From a virus, in IMG/VR virus record IMGVR_UViG_3300025097_001935, positions 1 through 27,083 of that record: a stretch of 27,083 nt of DNA; one strand, given 5' to 3'. Each line of letters starts with the position of its first letter. Positions within the stretch are counted from its first letter, which is position 1. The translations under genes were made by a program, and so were the position numbers. Below the pieces are notes generated by a model. That model did no database searches. It was not told the origin of the DNA and saw only the letters and a program-made list of their open reading frames with translations. This document shows positions 6,701 through 18,700 of the stretch, one piece after another.

Positions 6701-9700
6701 ACTGATTAATTTCTAAGACATGTTCTTCTGAATAATTTTCTCTTAAGATAACTTCTGCCTCTTCTGTATGCTGAATTACTGCCCCTTCGTTTTCAACTAA
6801 AGTAGCCCAAATACCCCAACTACTATCCGCAATAATTTTTGATGATGCTCGCATCCCACGGGTTTTCCCTGCACCATGGAGTGCCGTGCTAAAACGTCCT
6901 CTAATTATGTCAATTAAATTATGTTGTTGACTAACTATACTGCTTTGAACAAGAGCCGCAGATTTGAGAGCTGACGTTAAGGAGTGAACACCTGAAGTTG
7001 TCATTAAGTCGCCTTCAAAAACATTTAGGTTACCATCAATAAGATTTGTTAACCAACGGGCAACCAATAAACTTGAGCCCATAGTAAATTCAGAACCTAC
7101 GTGGCCTGAGACACCGCTCTGAGCGAGTCCACGCACATCAATACGCTCTGTACTTAATACCGATGCTACAGCTCTTGCTGCTCGGGCAGCTCCTCGTTGC
7201 ATTTCGTTCCCTTTCTTTTCTGCTAGATCGTCTAACATATACTGACCCATCCAACGTACCTTCTCTGCCAAGACCGCTTCCGACTCGTTTCCAGTCTGTA
7301 TAAATAAACGACTAAGATCTAAGGTCCCCTCATCAGAGGTCATTTTTCTTGTATATTCCTCATACTTACCATAATACATCTTTCTCTTTAAACCAGTTGG
7401 ACCAACAATATCTAGTTTAGTTTCTAGAAATCTCTTTTCTCCTTGTTGTTCTGAAGATAGAACTTCTGTTTCCTCTAGTTCCTTTAGTTTTCTTGCCATT
7501 TCAACATGCTCATCATGATCTACCTTACTAGGAGCTTCGTTATTATGGAACACAGGTTGGAAACCACCGCCCATAGCTTCATAACTTTGGTGTGGGTTGC
7601 CTACATCTGGTAAGACTAATTTAGTAAGGGGATCTAAACCAAATAACCTACTCATTAAATCAGCAACATCTTTCCTATCCTTTGTAATCTTTTGCCAAAC
7701 ATGACTAAGATCTAAGAACAGTCCGTGGACAAAGCCCATCATTCGTTCGATAATACTAGTGGACCTAGCTTTAGCTCCAGCTTCCTCATTAGTAAGATTA
7801 CTAATTTCTGGGAGAAGGTCTTGTAATAAATGATATGATCCTAAGCCAGCAATAAACTCTTCTGTATTTGTAGTATACTTTCTATACTCAGCCCTAGCTT
7901 CTGAAGTCCACTGTCCTCCATGCCAAGCAAGAACTAGTTTCTTTATATAACTCTTTCCAGATCCAGACTCCATAAGATATTTAAAGGAGTTCCACTCAGC
8001 ACCATTATCTTTAATAAACTTAATTCGAGCAACATGAGTTATCTCATGGGCAAAGAGTTCTAGAGCAGAGAATTGATGGCTACTTACATCTCTTAAGTCT
8101 GGACCAAATCGAACAAAATATTTACCATGGGAATCTTTCCCACCCTCAAAAGTTCTTGCATCTATATCAAAAGAAGTGTCTTGTATCAATAAAGGATTAG
8201 TAGCATAAAGATTTAATACCATTATTCGCATAAATCTAGCTTGCTGTCCATCTACCCTACCACTACTTTCGAGCAGTCCAATTTGTCGAGCTATGGCTTG
8301 AAGATCCTCTCTAACAAGGCCTCCCTGATCTCTAGCAAAGTCAACCATAGTCTGTGTATCTCTAGCATAATTCTGTTCTAGTATCCTGTGTTTCAGGGGA
8401 ACAGGTGCTCCCTCTTGAACAGGATGAGGAGAAGAAAGACCATAGACTCCAGAGATTTTATTCCTAGCTTCTTGAGATTGTATAGATCGATAGAGAGCCA
8501 CAGTAGCAAGCTTTTCTTTTAAGCCACTCTCTGGCGTATCTGGGAATAGGATTTTTAGTTCCCTAATAAATCCTGATGTATCTTCTGGTAGGGCGTGCTT
8601 ACCAAAGATAGATTCAATTCCGTCACGAGTGGTCCTCCACTCTGTGCCCCTGAAGTTCCGATTTAAGTTAGTGCCCCAAGTTGCTGTATTTTGTCCCTCA
8701 GCCCAAGCGGGTACTAGAGAACCAACATCGAGACTTTCCCCATCAATGACTAAACTATTAGCCTCTTGGAGTTTTTTGAATAAGTCTGCTGTTAGCTCTA
8801 TATCCCTATTATTATATTCCTCTAATCTTTGCCGAGCTTTCTCTGGAGTTAACTTATTAATTGTTTCTATTTGCGCATCAAATCCTCCCCGTTCATTGAC
8901 ATGGGTTCTACTAACTATAACTCCTCTACTTCTTTCCCATAAGAGAATAGCCAATGCACCACTCTCTTCGGTCTTGCCTTTTCCCCCCAAAGCTTCTGAC
9001 ACCGCTTCTAATTTTAAACCCCTCGAACTTGTTCGATTGTTCCAAGACATTATATTGGTCATTAAATCAACACCTCTTGCGGCAATCCTAGAAGCTAACT
9101 GCATGTCTCCAGCAATCTTCCCTAGAATTCTAAGATCGAAACCTATTCCATTATAAGTTACTATTTTGTAACCATCGTTTATTTTTTGTTCTAAGTTCCT
9201 TAGAATTTCTAAGGCTTCTTTTTTAGTGAGCTCTTTATCCCGTACCCCATGACTTCTTTCACCAGTCTTGGTATCGAGAGAAGCTATTGCTACTACTCTC
9301 TCATGCTGAAGATCTGATTCTATATCTAAGACATAAAGTTTACCATCTTTCATCCAGTTCGCTGTATCAGAGAATTCTGGGCTAGTTGCGTCTACAGCTA
9401 AACCTAACTGAGTAAGTAGTTCGGTGGTTCTGGCTACGTACGCAACCCGAGTTAACTCAGGATTATCTATAGAAAAACCATCCCATTCTCCGCTTTTTTT
9501 TAATCTCTGGATGAAAGCATCTTCGGGATTCATAAGTAACTCTTCACTGAGGGGCAGAATTCCCATACTAAGGTCATAAGCCATTGATTCAGCAGCAAGA
9601 CTAAATGGTAGATTACCAACAATAGAGTTTCTGTTTTCAAGAACAATCATCTGTCGCTGCAAACCAAAGGCTTCCTCAATAAGAGGTCCTACATCCTGTA

Positions 9701-12700
9701 ATCCCTTTTGGTTGGTTCGGTCAACATCATAAATCTTTGGATCTAACATCCACAAGTATTGTCCTTCATTGATTTCTCTTATTGAGTCTCTTTCAGAAGC
9801 TTCTAATAATACTCCTGTATTATGAATCATGGCTGTTAAAATAGAGGCTACTCCACCAGATTTTATATCCCCTTCAGTAACCCCTGTAATCAGTTCTTCT
9901 AGACGAGACAACACACCAAAGCCTTCCAAGCCATGTCTTTGGGATATACTAATAAACTCCTTTATCGGAGCTATCCTTGCTTCTACCCAAGGCAATAGTA
10001 GATCGATATTACTCCCTCGTTGAATGGCATCAAGATCAATTAAACTACGCTTATTGGTAAAAGGACCGGGGGTTGTCATCTGTGGCCCTTTGGTCTCCGG
10101 TGTTTTAGTAACATTAATAATCATTTCCAAAGCACGGCTAATTTGGAATGCTTCGTTTGTTTGAGTTTCTGTAGTATATCCAATTGCTCTTTGCACAGTA
10201 TCTTGTAAAGGATCTGCTTTAACCCTTGTTCCCTCTGGACCTCTTTTAAACCCAAAGACTTTCCCTGCCGCTGCTGCCATATTTAAACTATGTATTACAT
10301 GGTGATTATCAATAATACTAAACATGTCTATTACAGCTGCTGGAGTTAAAGCTAACTTAAATTTTCCGCCAATCAACTTATATTCTCTAGGTATCAGGAC
10401 TTTAAAAGCAAAGCCTAGTTCAGAAAGTGAGTGGGCGGATTGCATAGGAATCTCTTTTCCGTCTCTTTCAACCGTCATTGGGAATTGCTGCTGCAAAGAT
10501 AATGCATGACTATAGTCCTGATTTTCTACTTTGGTTATATCAAAAGTCAGTGAAATTGGCGTTTGCTCGCCCGACAAAGCTAGTTTTCTAACTTGATGCC
10601 AGATCGCCGGGCGGTGGTCTAATGCTATATCCTTCTCCCACCTACTTGGATCCTTGAACCATTTCTCTTCTTTATGCTTATAGGGTTTTTGACCCTCATA
10701 CTCAAAATCCTTAAGTACCTTAGAAACATAATCCTGTATTAAAAGGTTAGGTAAATAAGCAAACGAATCTCTACCCTGTGGAATTTTAGCAGCAGTACCC
10801 GTAGGAGCCTTTCTTACATATTCTGCGAACTTCTCGCCTTGCTTGATAAGTTCCTTTAGTTCAGCCTGTTCGTCATCAGATTTAATTATAACAGTACCCT
10901 CATAAAGAACTGTACCAAAGTCTATTTCTTCCTCAATAGGCGTTGGACTTAATCTGTTATTAGTAACAGCGTCTGCATAAGTTTCACCTGCTTCTATAAG
11001 TTTCGTTATAGCAAGAGGTTGATCTGGTCTTTCGAGTATAATACTAGAGTGTTCCCAATTATTTAGGTTTCTTGCTACTTTTGAAAGTAGGTGTATTCTC
11101 TCAAGATACTGTTCTCTTCGTATATTAAGCTCGTCTATATCAGGATTAGATTTAGAATATCTAGTAAACTCCTCATTAATTTCAGATAATTTCTTAACCA
11201 ACCAATAATAAGGGTATAGCTCACTGGGGTGTTTATATAATTCTGCTAACTCATTATCACCATAAACCCGTTGTACCCAGTTATCTATGTCTTTCGCGGT
11301 CTTTGCAGCAAACATGTTTTCTTCAGGAGTCTCATTAAACCTAGCCAGATAATCAATCACTCTTCTTTGCGGAGGAGCAAACCTAGAGCCTTCATAGGCA
11401 CTAGTCCAACCCCATATAGTCTTATCTTCAAGAGATGTATCTTCATCCATCCCATACTCAAAATCCTCACCTAATATATTTTTTAGTTTATGATGAACTA
11501 CGCTTTCTTGTAAAGCAAAGATACCTCGATCTGTAAAAGCCGATCTAGTATACTGGGGTGATAAAGATAAGATGCCGCGTTGTTGAGAGTTATTAATATA
11601 GTGAGTAACCTCTGATTCTGAGTTAACATATACTCTTGGAGCCGTATTGAGTTTCTCAGCTACACCCTTATTAAATAATCCAAATTTACTTTTAAGCTGC
11701 AAAGCCTTAGGTCCTAGTTGTTCTTCTAAGGCTTGTTCAGCTTGTAATTCCTCACCCATTCTTTCTTGACTCTCTAAATGTTTCATTGCAAAGTCTTGAT
11801 TAAAAAGCACATCACTGTCTTCGGCAGTATAATTAGGAAATATTGATTTGGGAAGTTTTCCGTAAGAAGCCCACCACAGCATAATTTGTTTATATAAAAT
11901 GTTCTCGATTGCGACTTCAGCCTCCTCTAGGGTCATTTCATGATAAGCATTATCTACTAGGTCAAACAGGCCCAGAGTTTCTTCCGCTCCTTTAAACTCT
12001 AAATATTCTTCAAGAACTTTACTCTTTGCTTCGGTATTCCACTCGTCTCCATTATTTTCGTGTTCCCCTTGTCTTATCTCAAAATACTGCTCATAACTAG
12101 TAATCTTTTGCCCAGCATAGTTTATGCCTGTTAAAACAGTTGCAACACGATCTATAGCTTGACCAGTAATATTAAATTTTGAAGCATGTGCTGAATATAA
12201 TCTCCCAGACATTGGGGAGGTCCCCACACCAAGGTAGACGCTATGTCCAACTAAGTGTCCCATCATTTCGTCTAGATCAACACCAGAGAGTGCAAGGGAT
12301 TCTGCTACAGCAGCCGCTCTTTTTCGGTTGAAGGTGTGTCCAGAAGCACCTAGCATATTCATAGCTCTGAAGGTAGCGTTTTGAATTTGTGGCATATCCG
12401 GTCTCCAAATATCCTTTAACCTTTGGATATCTTGCTCAGATACTAACATACCGTTTCCACGTCTCTCTATCTCCGCAAAAAATTCTTCTGTTGCTTTATA
12501 TTGCTTATTGTATCTTTCCTTATATTCTCTCTGAACAGCTTCATGATCAACCGCTCCTTCTTCTGTTCCGTCTTTTCTTCTTCTTTTAAAAGTAAGCTCC
12601 GCAGCTAAGTCCATATTTTCTTCCCATAGTTTTTTTAACTCCCCTAATCGAACTATGGTTGGTGTAAAGTCAGGATCTGGGCTTTCAGACTGTTCGGTAT

Positions 12701-15700
12701 TTCGTTGAATTGTTTCTGATCCCATAACTGCTCCAGCAGAGTTTCTTCGGGTTATTGTAATGTCATCACCCTTTGGGGTCATAGCTTTTTTTGTTGCTTG
12801 AAGCTCACTCCATCTTTCTGTCATTTCTGCAATATCAACTTTACCTAAAGACTTTCTATGATCAACCCCTAAAAGCTTAAGTACGGTATTTCTTAGATCT
12901 TTAGTAACACCAGTAGTAGCTTCAATAAGATTCATTTTACTTACTTCGGCTCTAGTATAGGCTTCACTAAGTGCAATACCTAATTGAGTAATCTTAAGAT
13001 TAAAGAGAATGTTTTCCAAACTCTTTAATACCGGTTCAGGAGGAGCTGTAAACTCTTGGTCCATTGCTTCATATAGTTGCTCCATAGCCTCATAACCCTT
13101 GCCTTGGGGAGTAAAGAATTCTTTTTTAAAGTTTTCTTTACCTGCTTCATAACCTGTCCGCATGAGGGGTACTTTCATTACTGCTCTTAAGGCTACAACA
13201 ACAGGGTCTTTACTGGTCTTTATTTGCTCAACCTTTGTAATACCTTCTAAATGCCGCATAGCTTCGCCTATAATCCCTAAATCGTTCGCTATTTGTGACC
13301 TGTTAGTTCTTAAAGTTTCTATAGCAGTTTTAAGATTCAAGAGCCCAGCACCATAAATATCTTCAAGCTGTGCATCGGTAGCGGTTTCTCTTAAGACAGC
13401 TCCTAATAAACCGTGTTCTTCTATAGCCTTAGTAAACCCAACTTCATCTGCCTCTGTCAATTGTGTAATAATTTTCTCCATAGCTCCCGGAACAAGGGCT
13501 AAGGAAGCAAGTTTCCACTCATGCCTAAAGCTTGCGTTTCTATCGACATGGTTTGCGTCTGAATAGATTTCACTAGTATCTAAATCCGGGTTATCGTTTT
13601 TCCACTTCTTATATTGTTCATTATGATAATCAATAACTTCCTCGACAAGGCCGTGTAAAGCTGGTCCCATCATCTCTATTGAAAAAGCCTCTCCCCAGCG
13701 CCAAATAGGAAGATCTATATCATCGCCTTGAGTTAGAACTGTTGAACCATGTTTCCACTGTGGGTTAAACATAAGATCAGCATCTCTGGAACTAGTAATC
13801 TGATCAAAGATTGTAGAGATTCCCATATTGGGCATATTGAAAAGATAATCTAATAAGAGAGAATGTAGCTGAGACAGGGTTGGTATAGACTGGTCTAAAG
13901 CACCCCCTATAAGTTCAGGAGCTATTCCTGCACCGAAGATAACTCCCAATGGATTTGGGGTGCCTTCAGAAGTATTAGCTTCGTTAATCCATGTTTCGAA
14001 AGCTTCTCTAACACTCTCAGTCATTTCTAAATTAAAAATCTCTTTAACTCTTAAATTAAATCTTTCTCTATTTTGCATTTCGACAAATTTAGCTAGCGGT
14101 GTTTTACTGGCTTTATTTAGTCCCCCAATACCTGCTGTAGCAATACGAAGCGATATACCACCTTCACCTGCATCGTCCTCATTTCTAAAACTTTCGTTCT
14201 GTCCTTCTACAACACTAAGACTTCGTTGTATACTCAACTCCTTATCTGACAATACATCTATAAGGCCATGTCCAACATCCTCTGGAGAAGCCCAATCTAA
14301 CTCCCCATTTCCAAAGTTCTCAATTGTCCACTCTATGCTTTCCCTCGGCGGGGCCAGTACATGGAGATTCTCAATAATCTCTTCAACTGTTTGTTGAACC
14401 GCAGAATGGCTCCTTACTGAATCTAAACCTAGTCTACTTCTAAGTTTATTTAGTTTTGCTAGTTTCTTAGTATCAGAGAACCTAAGTAAAAAAGTATTTA
14501 GTCTGGTTGTCATAGCCTCTATTACAGCCTTTTTAAATAAAAGGCCATTATGCGAGTCTCCTTGGAACGTAATTTTACCTGTAATAAGGTTAACGCTTGA
14601 AATAAAACCATGTACTGCATAGTTTATCTGTAATATAGGTGTTAAACTATGTCGTAAAGTATTAAGATAATCTTTAACCATTACAAGATTAAGGGTTTCA
14701 ATATTATTTAGAATATGCTGTTCCCTTTCTTCCCCTAAAACATCAAGTGCTTCGCTGACCCAACCTTTTAATTCATTAGCGGAACGGGCTTGTTCTCTTT
14801 GGACTATTTCGATTACGCTCTTAAGATTATACATGTGAATTTCTTCTGGAGATGGGTTTCCTATAATAGCTTGCCGTGCTAACGTTCGCCAATCAAGTCC
14901 TCTTTCATTAAGGGCTGAGATAAGATGTCTAATTTCTGCTAATTGGCCCTCAGCTACTAGGTATTCTCCATCTTCAACTATTGTGTGATCGCTAGAATAT
15001 AATTCTTGAAGAAATGTTAATGCACTGGTCCAAGTGTTAAGTTTTTCTATATCACTTGACCATACTCTATCAGGTATTCCGGGAGTACTCCTCTCCAGAA
15101 CATCCGCCCTCGTTTTTGTCGGCATCGGTATTTGACCCTTAGTTCTCAGAGCCTCAAGAATACTGATGACATCTGAACTATTTTTGGGCGTTTCAAATTT
15201 AGATCTCTTAATTACTTGATCATGAGAATCCTTTAACATTTCTCTAGCTTTGTCTACAGTAAGTTCTTCGTTCTGTACTTTCACAAGCGCTTCACCTTCT
15301 AATCCTCTTGTTATATTAAAATAATTTTGAGAGTGACTGGAACTTGGGGCTACCCAGCCACCCATAGTAATCTTCTTACCATCTTTTGTTACTACACGAG
15401 TTCTCATCATCTCATCCAGAGTAAAGGTAACTTCGGCTTGCTCAGTAACTGTAGCTTCAGCTGGTGATACACGGCTTTTAACTACACTTTCAGAAATACC
15501 TAGATTATCAGCTATTTTCTTAACAATAGCATCATCTATTGTACGTCCTTGGGCATCTAATTCATTCAAGATGACATCTAGAGCCCTAAGTTTTGCATCA
15601 GGCACTAGTGCATCTTTTAATGGTATTTTGGTTTTTATTACCGGCTCACCTTTTTGTGAGACTTCTATTCCCAGCTTACCTAGCTCAGTATCACCAAAGA

Positions 15701-18700
15701 GTAACGGAGCCATACCACCTTTGTTTTGAAGGCGTATTCTTGCAGCTTGTCCCGGCCCTCTATTTACAAATATGCCTTGATTATCGACATTAAATGCTGG
15801 ATCTAAATGACCATCTCCGTCAACCACAACCGACACCAGAATATCTCCACCTACGACATGGCCCCATCCAGATTCACCAAAGTCTTCAGCAAGCCAATCC
15901 TTTACATCAAAAAAGCGTCTTCCCTTTTTATCGGCAATCTGTTTTAACTTTAAATCCTTTTTAAGACCCACCATCTTATTTTCTGCCTTTTTTAACAGCA
16001 TAGTCTTTATATGCTCGGGTATAGTAGGATCTTCTTTTATAGTTGCTATAGCTTTTTCAATAGACCGAACAGCTTGTTCAACTGGCATTTCATTAACTTT
16101 ATGGTCTATTACTTGTGCAGCATCATTCCAGTTTTCTATTGTTGGATCGGGTCGGTTGAATAGGGAGGTAGGAGCCTCGGTTGGACGAGCCTCACGAGGA
16201 CCAGCAGCAGCTTTTCGCTCTTTAACAACGGCTTCAAAGTGCTTCTCTAATTCTCTCAATACCCTTCTTACTTCTTGCTGATGACCTAAGGCAATAATAC
16301 CATCTTGTGCTCTTTTTAAGTTTCTGCCTTGAACCCTCTGTTGTCTAATACGTATAGTAGACGCATAGTTCTGGTATTCATTTTTCTTCTTCTTTTTTTT
16401 GCTCTGTAGTTCCTTATAAGCCTCCCAATATGTTTTTCCGGTTTGGGGATCTACCTCTTTCTGTAATCCCTTTTCTATTATTTGTATAAAGTCTTCTTCT
16501 GTCTTTTTAACAAGTTTATTAAATTTATCCGCTTTCACACTTTGCTGGTCTAATAATTTTTCTAATCGTGTAGTATCCAGCTCAGTATCTTCCATAAAAT
16601 TAATCAGCCGACGTAAAGCTTTTTTAGTTTTATCAGTAAGTGTAATTGTACTCTTAGTCTCTTGTAGGTTGTCATAAGCCCTGTTTACAAGGACTGATAG
16701 AATTCTTTTTAATCTTCTATGCTGTATTTCGATCTTTTTCCATTCTGGCCTTTCGATTTCGTTTAGCTTTTTATTTATAGCTTCTAACTCGGTTTTAAAG
16801 TTTTGAAGCATTTCAAATTCTACTCTAGTTGTAAAACTCGTAAGGCTTCTCATTTCTTCTAATGAAATTTGAAGCTGTTCTTCTAAACCGCTTAGGTTAT
16901 CAATTTCTTCCCTCTTCCCTTGCACTTCTGATGCTAGGTCTGTTTTCTCGGAGTCTTGGTCATCATTTAGTTGTTCAAATTCTTCCTGAAGTTCCTTTAC
17001 TTCTTGACCCAACTGGGTTTTTTTGGCTGTTATTTTAGCAAGAGCTCCTGCTGTTCTTTCTTCTGCGGTCTCTGTTCCCGTCTGTGCAGCTTCACTAGTA
17101 ATTATATCTCCCTCTTCATTTACAGTCGTAGACGTATCCTCACCCGTAAATACACCCTCAGTAGCTGTATCTATGTTTCTTAGGATTTCTTCCCAACTAA
17201 AAATAGTTTTATGTCGGAGATCGCCCACCTCATTAAGATGCTGGTTAAAAAAGTCGCTTACCGCACTTAGCTTCTCCTCGTTTGTCTTTTCACTCCAACT
17301 GTCTTCTTTAGTCTCCTCAAACATATTTCGGATTTCGGGAGGCAAGAGTAGTTCTGGTTGATCTGCTAAAACATCCGCAGCTTGTTCCAGACTTATCTCT
17401 TCTGTAGATTCTTTAGCTATCTGTTCAATCAATAGGGAATAATTGACCCTCATAATAATTGCATCCTTTGCGTCTTCACTGATAGTACCAGTATGCTCAC
17501 TTTCAATAAGTCGTTCTACCACAACACCAAGTAATTCCTCTGTAGTATATCCCTCTTCGTTTGGTGTAATATCCTGTAAAATTTCAGCTAAAATTTCTCC
17601 GGAATGCTCTGGAGAAATTCCCATTTTGTCGAAGATAACAGCCAAACTAAGGCTATGGCTTTCGCCCTCAAGGAGTTCTCCAAACGATAAAGAATCAGCT
17701 CCTTCAAGCAATAGTTGGTCTAAGCTTCCTCGCACAGAATCAAATGCTTCGAGCTGTTTTAGGTAACCTTCAGCCGTCTCGGCTCTTAAGAATATCTTTG
17801 ATCTTTTACTGATGGAAAGTATATTTTTAGCGAGGGTTCCACCAGCCTTAGCCCTAGCTCGTAGACCATGGCCCATTAAAGACAGGGGAAGACCACCACC
17901 AAGGCCTATGCCTTTATAACCCCAACCAATGACAGGGTTAATAGCCGGAGAAATTATGGCTTCGAATAAAGTTTCCCAACCAATTCTTCCCCAGTCTAAT
18001 TCCTTTTGATCATGCATGTACATTTTTCTATACTGATTTCTAACCTCAGCCATAAACCCAGTAAGAGCACCTTCTGCAACATTACCGGGAATATTCTTTA
18101 ACCCTCTTACAAAAAACCCCTTGAACCCCTTTCCTCTTGCATAACCCTCTTTCCAAAGATATTTTCTTAAAAGATGAGGACCTACGGTTTCGGGGAGATA
18201 GTTTTGGGCTCTTTGAAGACCTCTTGTTATTCTTAATACTTTCCTAGTTTTATTTATAGATTTTGTAAGTTGGTATACTCCTGAAGCTACTAAAGAAGTA
18301 CCTCCTGTTAAGATACCAAGCAATAAAGAAATTCCCGTACTAGTAACCATATCAGGATCATTAATAACGCCATTAACCAATAGGTTTTTTACCCAGTCTG
18401 CTGTCCAGTAAAGAGTACCATGTCTCTCACCAAAGTCTTCAATACTTTGTCCGATTTCCTTTTTTCTTACAGCATCTCCTAACAGATAGAAGAACTGTGC
18501 TGGATTTCTAGCATTTTTGGTAAGAGTATAAAGACTGTCAACAGAACCCAGTTGCCTTAAAAGAAAGTTAGCTCTTTCGGGATCTCTTTCTAAAAGAATA
18601 TCTACTGCATCTTTAGGGCTCCATCCCGGAGGAGGATTACTGGCCAGCATATCTGTGATATCCTCTTTCCCATGGGATATACCAGACCATTGGTCTACCA

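Noticed and set aside
8629-9156. 175-codon plus-strand open frame opposite the exonuclease domain
   Set aside because: It lies wholly antisense to a strongly supported domain, has no convincing ribosome site, and its Ser/Pro/Leu-rich composition is that expected from the complement of this gene's codons.
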